From contig CAJXMS010000134.1 of assembly GCA_913056475.1 (NCBI GenBank), positions 1 through 6,453 on the forward strand: a DNA stretch of 6,453 bases, in the 5' to 3' direction. This stretch comes from an uncultured Bacteroidota bacterium (GTDB taxonomy: Bacteria; Bacteroidota; Bacteroidia; Flavobacteriales; Schleiferiaceae). Positions 1 through 5,774 of the stretch are shown here, one piece after another. Position numbers and translations under genes: made by a program. The notes beneath the pieces were generated by a model, which was given only the letters and a program-made list of their open reading frames with translations, made no database searches and had not been told where the DNA came from. Each line of letters begins with the position of its first letter. The first letter of the stretch is position 1.

Positions 1-934
1 TGGTGGAGACAATCTGATCTACTTCCCCGTTAAGTAGGTGATTAATGGTCTCATAACCTTCTCCGTACAGCGGTGGTATAAGCCAAATGAGCAAGCCCAG
101 ACCGAGGCTGCCAATAAGCCAGCGCTGGCCTATGCCCTTAATATTTTTAAAAAAACGATCAAAATAAAAATAAACCTGGGTAAAGTAAACGGAGGCCAGA
201 GCGGTACAAATGCCCAACATGATGTAGAAAGGCACGTCTTCCACCACGAAAGGCGCCAGGGATTTGTAATGAAAGAGGTAATCATTTCCCTGCAGGAAAA
301 TGGAGGTTACCGCTCCGGAAACGGAAGCCAAAAGCAGCGGCACCAGGGAAGCCATGGTAAGATCCAGGCTAAAAATTTCGATGGTAAAGATGATGGCCGC
401 AATGGGGGCGTTAAAAACGGCCGCCAGCACGCCGGCGCTGGCACAGCTGAGCAGAAGAATGCGGTTTTTGAAATTAAGGTGCATCACCCGCCCCAGATTA
501 CTCCCGATGGCGGCACCAGTTCCCACGGAAGGGCCCTCTAGCCCTACAGATCCGCCAAATCCTGCGGTAAATAAGCTGGTTACCAACCAGCTAAACATTT
601 GTTTGGCCTTCATCAGGCCGCTGCGCTTGGAGATATAGTAAAGCACAATGGGAATACCTTCTCCGGGGCGGCCGCCGAGCAGCCTGCTGATCAAAACCGT
701 AATGCCAATACCCACCACGGGGAAAATGAAGTAATAGAGATTGAAATACTGCCCCAGGAAATCCGCGTGCATCAGGTGCTGAATAAAGTGCACCATGTTT
801 TTAAGCGAGACGGCCACCAAGCCTACGAAAAAACCCACCAGTACGGCCAGGATGAGCATAAACTGCTGTTGGCTCAGGTGACGAGCCCGCCACTTCAGCA
901 CTCTCCCCAGTAAGCTGGTCGCTTTGGCCTGCAT
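1..934 (-). CDS. ClC-family chloride channel/transporter, 3' end cut by window
   Basis: This is an integral membrane protein of the voltage-gated chloride channel (ClC) family, which moves Cl- through the inner membrane either passively or in exchange for H+. The 311 visible codons begin at the ATG at 934-932. The frame stays open to the left edge, so the C-terminal half (including the GxFxP and anion-binding Tyr regions) is not seen. Visible signatures are GEGIP at residues 91-95 (the GSGIP position), GLEGP at 131-135 with the gating Glu at E133, and FNAPIAA at 174-180 followed by E186. Hydrophobic helices fall at about 25-43, 66-86, 115-128, 158-188, 196-214, 235-250 and 272-288. The residue equivalent to E. 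coli ClC Glu203 (internal proton gate) is I187, and the Ser107 position is E92. The start lies 4 bases after the aspS stop, so it is the second gene of an aspS-clc unit. An AAGGA stretch overlaps the aspS end just before the ATG. Family membership is secure. Channel versus antiporter, and the substrate, are not. Confidence 0.92.
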   Translation of the reverse strand, partial: MQAKATSLLGRVLKWRARHLSQQQFMLILAVLVGFFVGLVAVSLKNMVHFIQHLMHADFLGQYFNLYYFIFPVVGIGITVLISRLLGGRPGEGIPIVLYYISKRSGLMKAKQMFSWLVTSLFTAGFGGSVGLEGPSVGTGAAIGSNLGRVMHLNFKNRILLLSCASAGVLAAVFNAPIAAIIFTIEIFSLDLTMASLVPLLLASVSGAVTSIFLQGNDYLFHYKSLAPFVVEDVPFYIMLGICTALASVYFTQVYFYFDRFFKNIKGIGQRWLIGSLGLGLLIWLIPPLYGEGYETINHLLNGEVDQIVST

Positions 935-938
935 ATCC

Positions 939-2702
939 TTAGGACTGATCGCTTTGGGCCGCCTGCCGCAGGTGCAGCTCTTGCCACTGGCTAGCATCTA
1001 TGGGAGCGGGCGCATCGATCATTAGGTCCCGCCCCGCATTATTTTTGGGGAAGGCCATGTAATCACGGATGGTTTCACTACCGCCCAAAAGCGCCACCAA
1101 GCGGTCAAAACCGAAGGCCATGCCGCCGTGAGGGGGGGCGCCGTAGCGAAAAGCATCCAATAGGAACCCAAACTGGGCTTGCGCATCGGCTTCCGAGAAC
1201 CCGAGCACTGAGAACATTTTTTCCTGCAAGTTCCGGTCGTGAATACGAATAGAGCCCCCTCCTATTTCGTTGCCGTTGAGCACCAGGTCATACGCTTGAG
1301 CGCGCACCTCCTCCGGTTTTTGATCCAGCAGCGCCAGATCTTCGGTGCGGGGGGCGGTAAAGGGGTGGTGCATAGCGTGGTAGCGCTGGCTTTCTTCCTC
1401 CCACTCGAGCAGCGGAAAATCGGTAACCCACAAGGGGGCAAACTGATCCGGCCTGCGCAGGCCCAGTTCATCTGCCAGCTGCAAGCGGAGCATGCCCATC
1501 CCTTTTCGGGTAGCACTGGTCTCGCCCGCCATCACCAGGAGCAGGTCGCCCGGTTGGCTTTCGCAGGCCTGGGCCCAATTCTGTAACTGTTCGGGGCCAA
1601 AGAACTTGTCAACCGAAGACTTAAAGCTGCCGTCCGCTTGATGCTTCACCCAGATGAGGCCTTTAGCCCCCACTTGCGGTCTTTGCACCCAGGCGGTGAG
1701 CGCATCCAGCTGTTTTCGGGTGTAAGCCGCCTGTCCTTCTACGCGAATAGCGGTAACGAGCTGCGCCTGATCAAACACCTTAAATCCCGCCCCCTGGGCC
1801 AGGGAAGTAATATCGCAAAGGGTCATATCAAAGCGAATATCCGGCTTATCGGTACCGTAGCGTTCCAGCGCCTGCTGATGAGAAAGGCGGGGAAAGGGCG
1901 TTACCGGCGTGGCGCCAGCTACCTCGCGCAAAAGATGAGCCGTAAGTCCTTCAAAGGTGCGCAGCACATCGCTTTGCTCCACAAAGCTCATTTCGCAGTC
2001 TATCTGGGTAAATTCGGGCTGCCGATCGGCGCGAAAGTCTTCATCCCGGAAGCACCGCACGATTTGGTAATAGCGATCGTAGCCCGAGATCATCAAGAGC
2101 TGCTTGAAAGTTTGGGGCGATTGGGGTAAGGCATAAAACTGGCCTTGATGCAAGCGGGACGGCACCACGAAGTCCCGGGCCCCTTCCGGGGTAGATTTGA
2201 TAAGGTAGGGGGTGTCTACGTGGAAAAATCCCCGTTCACGCAGGTAGTGGCGCACCTCGTGGTCTACCTGGTGGCGGAGGGCGATACTCCGCTGCAAAGG
2301 GGGGCGCCGCAAGTCCAGATAGCGGTATTTCATGCGCAGTTCTTCGCCCCCGTCGGTATCGCTTTCGATGGTAAAAGGCGGTATCTCCGAACGGCTGAGT
2401 ACCCGCAGAAAGGCGACCTTAATTTCAATTTGGCCGGTGGGATTATCGGGATTGGGGTTTTCGCGCTGCCTTACCTCCCCCTGGCAGTGCACCACAAATT
2501 CGCGGCCCAGCTCGCGGGCTTCTTGCAGGAGTGCCTGGTCCCAGCTTTCATTAAAAGTGAGCTGCGTAAGGCCGTAGCGGTCGCGCAGATCTACGAAGGT
2601 CATGCCGCCCAGCTCGCGTACCCGCTGTACCCAGCCACTCAGTTCTACCGTCTCGCCGAGGTGTTCGGGGCGTAACTCTCCGCAAGTGTGAGTTCTATAC
2701 AT
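939..2702 (-). CDS. aspS: Aspartyl-tRNA synthetase, bacterial type
   Basis: A cytosolic class II aminoacyl-tRNA synthetase that activates aspartate with ATP and charges tRNA-Asp. The 587 residues match the usual bacterial length of about 590. The N-terminal OB-fold anticodon-binding domain spans about residues 1-105 (GWVQRVRELGG at 23-33). The catalytic core follows, with QSPQTFKQLLM at 194-204, motif 2 (CFRDED at 217-222, then RADRQPEFTQID), and the bacterial GAD insertion at about 275-415. The core then resumes with YHAMHHPF at 441-448, NEIGGGSIRI at 478-487 and motif 3 HGGMAFGFDR at 525-534. All expected ATP and aspartate contacts seem present. L31 sits where non-discriminating AspRS usually has His, which favours the discriminating type that charges only tRNA-Asp; this is inferred from known Pseudomonas work. 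The ATG at 2702 gives the normal MYRTHTCG start. It is the first gene of a leftward unit with the ClC gene 4 bases downstream. Confidence 0.99.
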   Translation of the reverse strand: MYRTHTCGELRPEHLGETVELSGWVQRVRELGGMTFVDLRDRYGLTQLTFNESWDQALLQEARELGREFVVHCQGEVRQRENPNPDNPTGQIEIKVAFLRVLSRSEIPPFTIESDTDGGEELRMKYRYLDLRRPPLQRSIALRHQVDHEVRHYLRERGFFHVDTPYLIKSTPEGARDFVVPSRLHQGQFYALPQSPQTFKQLLMISGYDRYYQIVRCFRDEDFRADRQPEFTQIDCEMSFVEQSDVLRTFEGLTAHLLREVAGATPVTPFPRLSHQQALERYGTDKPDIRFDMTLCDITSLAQGAGFKVFDQAQLVTAIRVEGQAAYTRKQLDALTAWVQRPQVGAKGLIWVKHQADGSFKSSVDKFFGPEQLQNWAQACESQPGDLLLVMAGETSATRKGMGMLRLQLADELGLRRPDQFAPLWVTDFPLLEWEEESQRYHAMHHPFTAPRTEDLALLDQKPEEVRAQAYDLVLNGNEIGGGSIRIHDRNLQEKMFSVLGFSEADAQAQFGFLLDAFRYGAPPHGGMAFGFDRLVALLGGSETIRDYMAFPKNNAGRDLMIDAPAPIDASQWQELHLRQAAQSDQS

Positions 2703-2730
2703 AAAATATCGGGGGATTTTTTCGAAGGGG

Positions 2731-2738
2731 CAAAATTA
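2731..2738 (-). promoter_or_regulatory. Possible -7 promoter box upstream of aspS
   Basis: Read on the minus strand, this is TAATTTTG, an exact match to the Bacteroidota -7 consensus TAnnTTTG. It ends 28 bases before the aspS ATG, which would give a leader of roughly 20-25 bases. No TTG is found at the expected 19-21 base distance upstream (that stretch is G/C-rich), so only half of the promoter is recognisable. Confidence 0.35.
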
Positions 2739-2768
2739 CAATATACCCCTCCCCCGGCGGGTGCTCCA

Positions 2769-2786
2769 GGGGCAAATTTTCGCCCC
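2769..2786. repeat. Near-palindrome upstream of aspS
   Basis: GGGGCAAATTTTCGCCCC reads almost the same on both strands: the arms GGGGC and GCCCC pair perfectly, with one mismatched pair toward the AT-rich centre. It lies about 67 bases upstream of the aspS start. A related half, GGGGCAAAATT, occurs at 2727-2737 and overlaps the possible -7 box. The symmetry could be an operator or only chance in GC-rich flanking sequence. No T-run follows on either strand, so it is not an intrinsic terminator. Confidence 0.3.
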
Positions 2787-3337
2787 AGGGATGGAATAAG
2801 TAGGCCGCGGCTATTATTTTCAAAGTAGGAGACCCCCGAAGCGTTACCGGTGCCCCTATCCTGTTGGTATAAAAGCCAAGATCAGCCCTTAGATCGCTGC
2901 GGTCGAAAAGGTGAATTTGCTGTACTGGGTGCCTGTTTATGGGGTAAGGGGAGTAAGGGCGATGGGGCCAGGGAGCCGTAGAGGTCAGAGACTCGATCGC
3001 GCTTTTGGGTTTTAACCTTCAAGAGCCCTTTGAGGGAAGTTTGGCGCGCTTTACGCTCATTCATAGCTACATGGTAAAGCCCCCCTTGGGGGATAGGGAT
3101 CAAAACACGAAAAAGGAAAAAGTTATGTAGAACTCCCCTCGCACCTACGGGAGCGGTTGCCGTCTTTTTGGGAGCTGCCGCAAAAAGGTATGAAAATACT
3201 TAGGTAAACGCCCCGGGGAGGGATAAGGAAGCGCTCCTTAGCCTCGCAGAAAACTTTCCGTTAGAAAAATCACAACTTGCTGCCTGTGGAGAGGGGATCG
3301 ATTTTGTTACAGGAGCCTCTCATCCGGCCAGCAGACT

Positions 3338-3345
3338 TACTTTTG
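3338..3345 (+). promoter_or_regulatory. TAnnTTTG box directly before tadA
   Basis: TACTTTTG matches the Bacteroidota -7 consensus exactly and ends 4 bases before the tadA ATG. If it is active, transcription would begin at or very near the start codon, giving a leaderless message. No TTG lies 19-21 bases upstream; the nearest (3304-3306) is 31 bases away. The match may therefore be coincidental. Confidence 0.25.
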
Positions 3346-3349
3346 GCCC

Positions 3350-3790
3350 ATGGCCAATCCCTACGATGCGGAATACTTTATGCGCCGAGCCCTCCAGGAG
3401 GCTCAAATAGCCGCTGAGCGGGGGGAAGTGCCGGTGGGCGCCGTGGTAGTAAGCCGCGAGCGTATCATAGGCCGGGCCCACAACCTTACGGAAACGCTTA
3501 ATGATGTGACGGCCCACGCGGAAATGCAAGCCATTACGGCAGCAGCAGACTATCTGGGGGGCAAATACCTGCGCGGCTGCAGCCTTTACGTGACCCTGGA
3601 ACCCTGCGCTATGTGCGCGGGTGCCCTTTATTGGAGCCAGGTGCAGCGCGTGATATACGCCGCCGAAGACCCCAAGCGCGGCTACCGGCAAATGGGGGGG
3701 CAACTGCACCCCAAGACCGAAGTGCATCAGGGTCCGCTGGCAGGGGAAGCCCAGGCCATCTTGCAGGAATTTTTTAAAAATCGACGCTAA
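3350..3790 (+). CDS. tadA: tRNA-specific adenosine deaminase (A34 to inosine)
   Basis: A cytosolic zinc-dependent deaminase of the cytidine/deoxycytidylate deaminase fold that converts the wobble adenosine of tRNA-Arg(ACG) to inosine, allowing CGU/CGC/CGA decoding. The 146 residues carry the whole active site: HAE at 56-58 (H56 a zinc ligand, E58 the proton shuttle) and PCAMC at 85-89 (C86 and C89 the other zinc ligands). The substrate-side N-terminal segment (GEVPVGAVVV at 25-34) and the HNLTETLNDVT loop at 44-54 fit bacterial TadA rather than a free-base or nucleoside deaminase. Guanine deaminases share the HAE/PCxxC pattern, so this is judged from overall similarity. The ATG at 3350 puts ten residues before M11, like E. 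coli and Bacillus TadA. The next Met, M11 at 3380, would cut into the first helix. No Shine-Dalgarno is present. A short 49-base gap separates it from the next gene, so co-transcription is possible. Confidence 0.95.
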   Translation: MANPYDAEYFMRRALQEAQIAAERGEVPVGAVVVSRERIIGRAHNLTETLNDVTAHAEMQAITAAADYLGGKYLRGCSLYVTLEPCAMCAGALYWSQVQRVIYAAEDPKRGYRQMGGQLHPKTEVHQGPLAGEAQAILQEFFKNRR

Positions 3791-3839
3791 GTTTTACCTT
3801 AGGGGCCTTTGGAATAGTTTTTGAAATCGCCCCTTTCCA

Positions 3840-4319
3840 ATGCTGGTAAGCAATCTACAAATCAGCCGGACCTTACGCTTAATGCCCTTTATCTTAGGGG
3901 GATTGGTCATTCTGGACCTGGGCCTTTATCTGGTTCCCGGGCTCTTTGGTGATTTGAAAGTAAACGGCTACGTCGCCATCGCTATTCCGGCCGCTGCCGT
4001 CCTTTTTTACAGCTACGTGGGTTTCCCGATCTTCACCTTTGATGCCCAAAGTGAGGTGGTAAAAATCCGTTCGCACTTGGCGCTCAGTCAAGTACTAGGT
4101 AAAAGCCGCCGCATTCCGAAAATGAATATTACCGACCTTAATATAGACCGCAGCGGTATTCGCAATAAGCTAGAGGTCACCTACCTATCGGCCGGGCGGG
4201 AAATCAGCGAAAAGTTCAGCATCACCCTTTTAAGCCGCCGCAAAATGAAAATGCTGGAAGCCGCTGTGGAAGATTTTCACCGGGAGCGCTCCCCGCGCAA
4301 TTTGCATTACTTTATTTAA
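3840..4319 (+). CDS. Small membrane protein with two N-terminal helices, unknown function
   Basis: I do not recognise this 159-residue protein as a named family. Two hydrophobic segments at about residues 14-36 and 43-65 should anchor it in the inner membrane with a short hairpin between them (GDLKVNG). From residue 66 a soluble domain follows with alternating hydrophobic/polar patterning suggestive of strands: FTFDAQSEVVKIRSHLA at 66-82, KMNITDLNIDRSG at 94-106, KLEVTYLSAG at 110-119 and EKFSITLLS at 124-132. It ends in a basic C-terminal helix at about 133-151. That layout resembles two-helix proteins with a bacterial PH-like domain, but this is inference from patterning only. The soluble domain carries many Lys and Arg residues, consistent with a cytoplasmic side. 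The ATG at 3840 lies just before the first helix. No Shine-Dalgarno is visible. It may be read through from tadA, since no strong terminator lies between. The codon style matches its neighbours. Confidence 0.8.
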   Translation: MLVSNLQISRTLRLMPFILGGLVILDLGLYLVPGLFGDLKVNGYVAIAIPAAAVLFYSYVGFPIFTFDAQSEVVKIRSHLALSQVLGKSRRIPKMNITDLNIDRSGIRNKLEVTYLSAGREISEKFSITLLSRRKMKMLEAAVEDFHRERSPRNLHYFI

Positions 4320-4405
4320 GCGCACTGCCCGTTGCAGCTTCATTATCAGCTACATGCACGGATTAATAGAGCGCATCTAACCCCGATAGGCCTCTGCCCC
4401 CCATC

Positions 4406-4436
4406 TTGCGCCTCAATGCGTCAAGGCTTATCTTTG
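4406..4436 (+). promoter_or_regulatory. Bacteroidota-type promoter of the bacilliredoxin gene
   Basis: TTG at 4406-4408 and TATCTTTG at 4429-4436 are separated by 20 bases, which fits the TTG-N19-21-TAnnTTTG pattern of the primary sigma factor in this phylum. Transcription would start near 4441-4444, giving a leader of about 17-20 bases before the ATG at 4461. It is the only full two-part match I found in the window. It suggests that the bacilliredoxin gene is transcribed separately from the membrane-protein gene upstream. Confidence 0.55.
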
Positions 4437-4460
4437 TCCTTTCCTAAAAATTGACATAAT

Positions 4461-4877
4461 ATGTATCCTGAAGATTTAGTAGCCCCTATGCGCGAAGACC
4501 TTACCCAGATAGGTTTTACCGAAACGCGCACCCCCGAAGAAGTAGAACAAAATATCAAAGCGGACGGAACGGCCTTGGTGGTAATCAATTCGGTATGCGG
4601 CTGCGCAGCGGCCAATGCCCGCCCCGCCGTGAAGCTTGCCATCGAAAAAGGCACTCCCCTGCCCGACCGGATGGTGACCGCCTTTGCGGGCAACGATGTA
4701 GAGGCCGTAAAAGCCGCCCGCGACCTCATGGCGCCCTTCCCGCCCTCTTCGCCCAGCATGGCCCTTTTCAAAGACGGTCAGCTGGTCCACATGATTGAAC
4801 GCCACCACATTGAAGGCCGCCCGGCCGAAATGATCGCCGATAACCTCACCCAGGCTTTTCAGGATCATTGCGGCTAA
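4461..4877 (+). CDS. BrxA/BrxB-type bacilliredoxin (YphP/YqiW family)
   Basis: A small cytosolic thioredoxin-fold protein. In Bacillus the family removes bacillithiol from mixed disulfides on oxidised proteins (de-bacillithiolation), acting much like glutaredoxin. The 138 residues closely fit the family length of about 144. The MYPEDLVAPMREDL start, the active-site CGC at residues 46-48 in SVCGCAAANARP (43-54), and the PFPPSSPSMALFKDG segment at 92-106 are family hallmarks. The family uses the unusual CGC in place of the thioredoxin CxxC. A C-terminal Cys (C137) also matches the family's usual tail Cys. The ATG at 4461 is preceded by its own promoter and lacks a clear Shine-Dalgarno. A strong hairpin terminator follows, so it is probably a single-gene transcript. 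Whether this host makes bacillithiol cannot be seen here. BrxA and BrxB are not separable by eye, so no symbol is given. Confidence 0.95.
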   Translation: MYPEDLVAPMREDLTQIGFTETRTPEEVEQNIKADGTALVVINSVCGCAAANARPAVKLAIEKGTPLPDRMVTAFAGNDVEAVKAARDLMAPFPPSSPSMALFKDGQLVHMIERHHIEGRPAEMIADNLTQAFQDHCG

Positions 4878-4900
4878 TCGTAACCGACCTTTTTTTTCAC

Positions 4901-4927
4901 AAGCGCTCCTGCGGGAGCGCTTTTTTT
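4901..4927 (+). terminator. Intrinsic terminator of the bacilliredoxin gene
   Basis: A perfect 9-bp stem (AAGCGCTCC at 4901-4909 with GGAGCGCTT at 4914-4922) and a 4-base loop run into seven consecutive T at 4921-4927. It sits 24 bases after the bacilliredoxin stop. The plus-strand T-run makes it a rightward terminator. A second T-run (4890-4897) lies before the stem; because there is no A-run there, it would not terminate leftward transcription. Confidence 0.9.
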
Positions 4928-5031
4928 GTTTAAGGCCTCCCGGCCAAATGTACCCTTCGCCGCCGCTGCCCTCTATTTTTATAAGCTTATTATTACCAAC
5001 TGGTTCCCTTCTGCCTCGGGGAAAAAAGTTT

Positions 5032-5039
5032 TATCTTGC
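5032..5039 (+). promoter_or_regulatory. Weak -7-like box before the exonuclease gene
   Basis: TATCTTGC resembles TAnnTTTG with one T missing and ends 6 bases before the preferred ATG at 5046. No TTG lies at the right distance upstream. A promoter must exist somewhere between the terminator ending at 4927 and this gene, and this box is the best candidate I can see. Confidence 0.2.
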
Positions 5040-5045
5040 CCCAAT

Positions 5046-5774
5046 ATGAAGGCCGATCCTGCTAAAATCCTTTTCCTGGATATCGAAACCGTGGCCCAGA
5101 AGCCCCATTTTGAAGCCCTCCCAGAAGAATGGCAAAAGTTATGGGCGGATAAAACCCGCTGGCAGCGGGAGCGCGTACCGGAAAGCCCCCCTTCCGCCCG
5201 GGATTATTACCGGGAACGAGCCGGTGTTTTGGCGGAGTTTGGCAAAATCGTATGCATAAGCTTCGGCCTGCTGCACCAAGCAGGTTCTTCCGAAAACTGG
5301 CAACTGCGCCTGAAAAGTTTTAGCGGGCACAACGAAAAAAAACTACTCAGCGATTTTCAACACCTACTGACCAAGCTAGAGGCCGATTACCTGCTTTGCG
5401 CCCACAACGGGAAAGAGTTTGACTTCCCCTACCTGGGCCGCCGGATGCTTATTCACGGGATAGCCCTCCCTCCGCAGCTGGATATCTCGGGCCTCAAGCC
5501 CTGGCAGGTGCCCCATCTGGACACTTTAGAACTTTGGAAGCTGGGCGACCGGAAAAACTACACCAGCCTCAAATTACTGGCGGCCGTATTTGGCCTTCCT
5601 ACCCCTAAAGATGATATAGACGGCGCCCAGGTAGGGCGCGTTTACTGGGAAGAGGAGAACTTACCCCGCATCGTACGCTACTGCGAGAAAGACGTGGTTA
5701 CCCTGGTTTCCGTTTATCTTCACATCACCGGGCAAGCGCCTAAAATAGACTTCCAACTCGAAAACCCCGTATGA
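5046..5774 (+). CDS. PolB-like DEDDy 3'-5' exonuclease
   Basis: A predicted RNase H-fold 3'-5' exonuclease of the group related to the proofreading domain of family B DNA polymerases (Pfam DNA_pol_B_exo2 type), a stand-alone domain without a polymerase. With the ATG at 5046 the protein has 242 residues. The metal-binding DEDD set is complete: Exo I LDIET with D12 and E14; Exo II AHNGKEFDFPYLGRR at 119-133 with D126; and Exo III YCEKD at 212-216 with Y212 and D216, the DEDDy form. The frame is open upstream to a TTG at 4926, but that codon is inside the terminator T-run, and the extra 40 residues are not family-like. ATG 5046 puts D12 at the usual distance from the N-terminus. Its stop overlaps the ABC transporter start by 4 bases (ATGA), so the two are co-translated. 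The nucleic-acid substrate and repair role of this family are not established here. Confidence 0.93.
   Translation: MKADPAKILFLDIETVAQKPHFEALPEEWQKLWADKTRWQRERVPESPPSARDYYRERAGVLAEFGKIVCISFGLLHQAGSSENWQLRLKSFSGHNEKKLLSDFQHLLTKLEADYLLCAHNGKEFDFPYLGRRMLIHGIALPPQLDISGLKPWQVPHLDTLELWKLGDRKNYTSLKLLAAVFGLPTPKDDIDGAQVGRVYWEEENLPRIVRYCEKDVVTLVSVYLHITGQAPKIDFQLENPV

Larger units (their letters stand above)
2703..3349. other. Long divergent intergenic region without a convincing gene
   Basis: About 650 bases separate the leftward aspS from the rightward tadA. I checked both strands for coding sequence and for hallmarks of tmRNA, RNase P RNA, SRP RNA and tRNA, and recognised none. The contents I can point to are the aspS promoter half and near-palindrome at its left end; a CCCCC-TT-GGGGG inverted repeat near 3082-3093; a weak stem CTTTTTG/CAAAAAG at 3164-3170 and 3181-3187; a 6-bp stem TAAGGA/TCCTTA at 3224-3240; and a TAnnTTTG box at its right end. 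One minus-strand ORF (2882-3064 from its inner ATG) is judged doubtful. It presumably carries the promoters of both flanking units. Confidence 0.6.

Noticed and set aside
38..913. Three plus-strand ORFs (38-541, 300-638, 599-913)
   Set aside because: They lie antisense to the ClC gene, whose minus-strand reading carries clear family motifs. Their translations are low-complexity and match nothing.
1239..2675. Several plus-strand ORFs of 81-176 codons opposite aspS, and an 84-codon minus-strand ORF in another frame
   Set aside because: They are shadows of aspS: GC-biased third positions keep the other frames open. The aspS frame is complete with all class II motifs.
3164..3240. Short hairpins (CTTTTTG/CAAAAAG and TAAGGA/TCCTTA) as terminators or a small RNA
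   Set aside because: The stems are 6-7 bp and weak, no T-run follows, and no supporting promoter is visible.
2703..3349. tmRNA, RNase P RNA, SRP RNA or tRNA in the long spacer
   Set aside because: I looked for their conserved core sequences and foldable arms on both strands and saw none. Only a covariance search could exclude them fully.
3801..3834. AGGGGC/GCCCCT inverted repeat between tadA and the membrane-protein gene
   Set aside because: It has a 6-bp stem with a 22-base loop and only a TT after it, which is too weak to call a terminator.
4329..4361. Imperfect hairpin (CCGTTGCA with TGCACGG) after the membrane-protein gene as its terminator
   Set aside because: It has a bulged base, a loop of about 18 bases and no T-tract, so I cannot support it as an intrinsic terminator.
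4926..5045. Upstream TTG start that would add 40 residues to the exonuclease
   Set aside because: The TTG is part of the terminator T-run, and the added residues have no family character. The ATG at 5046 gives the normal N-terminus.
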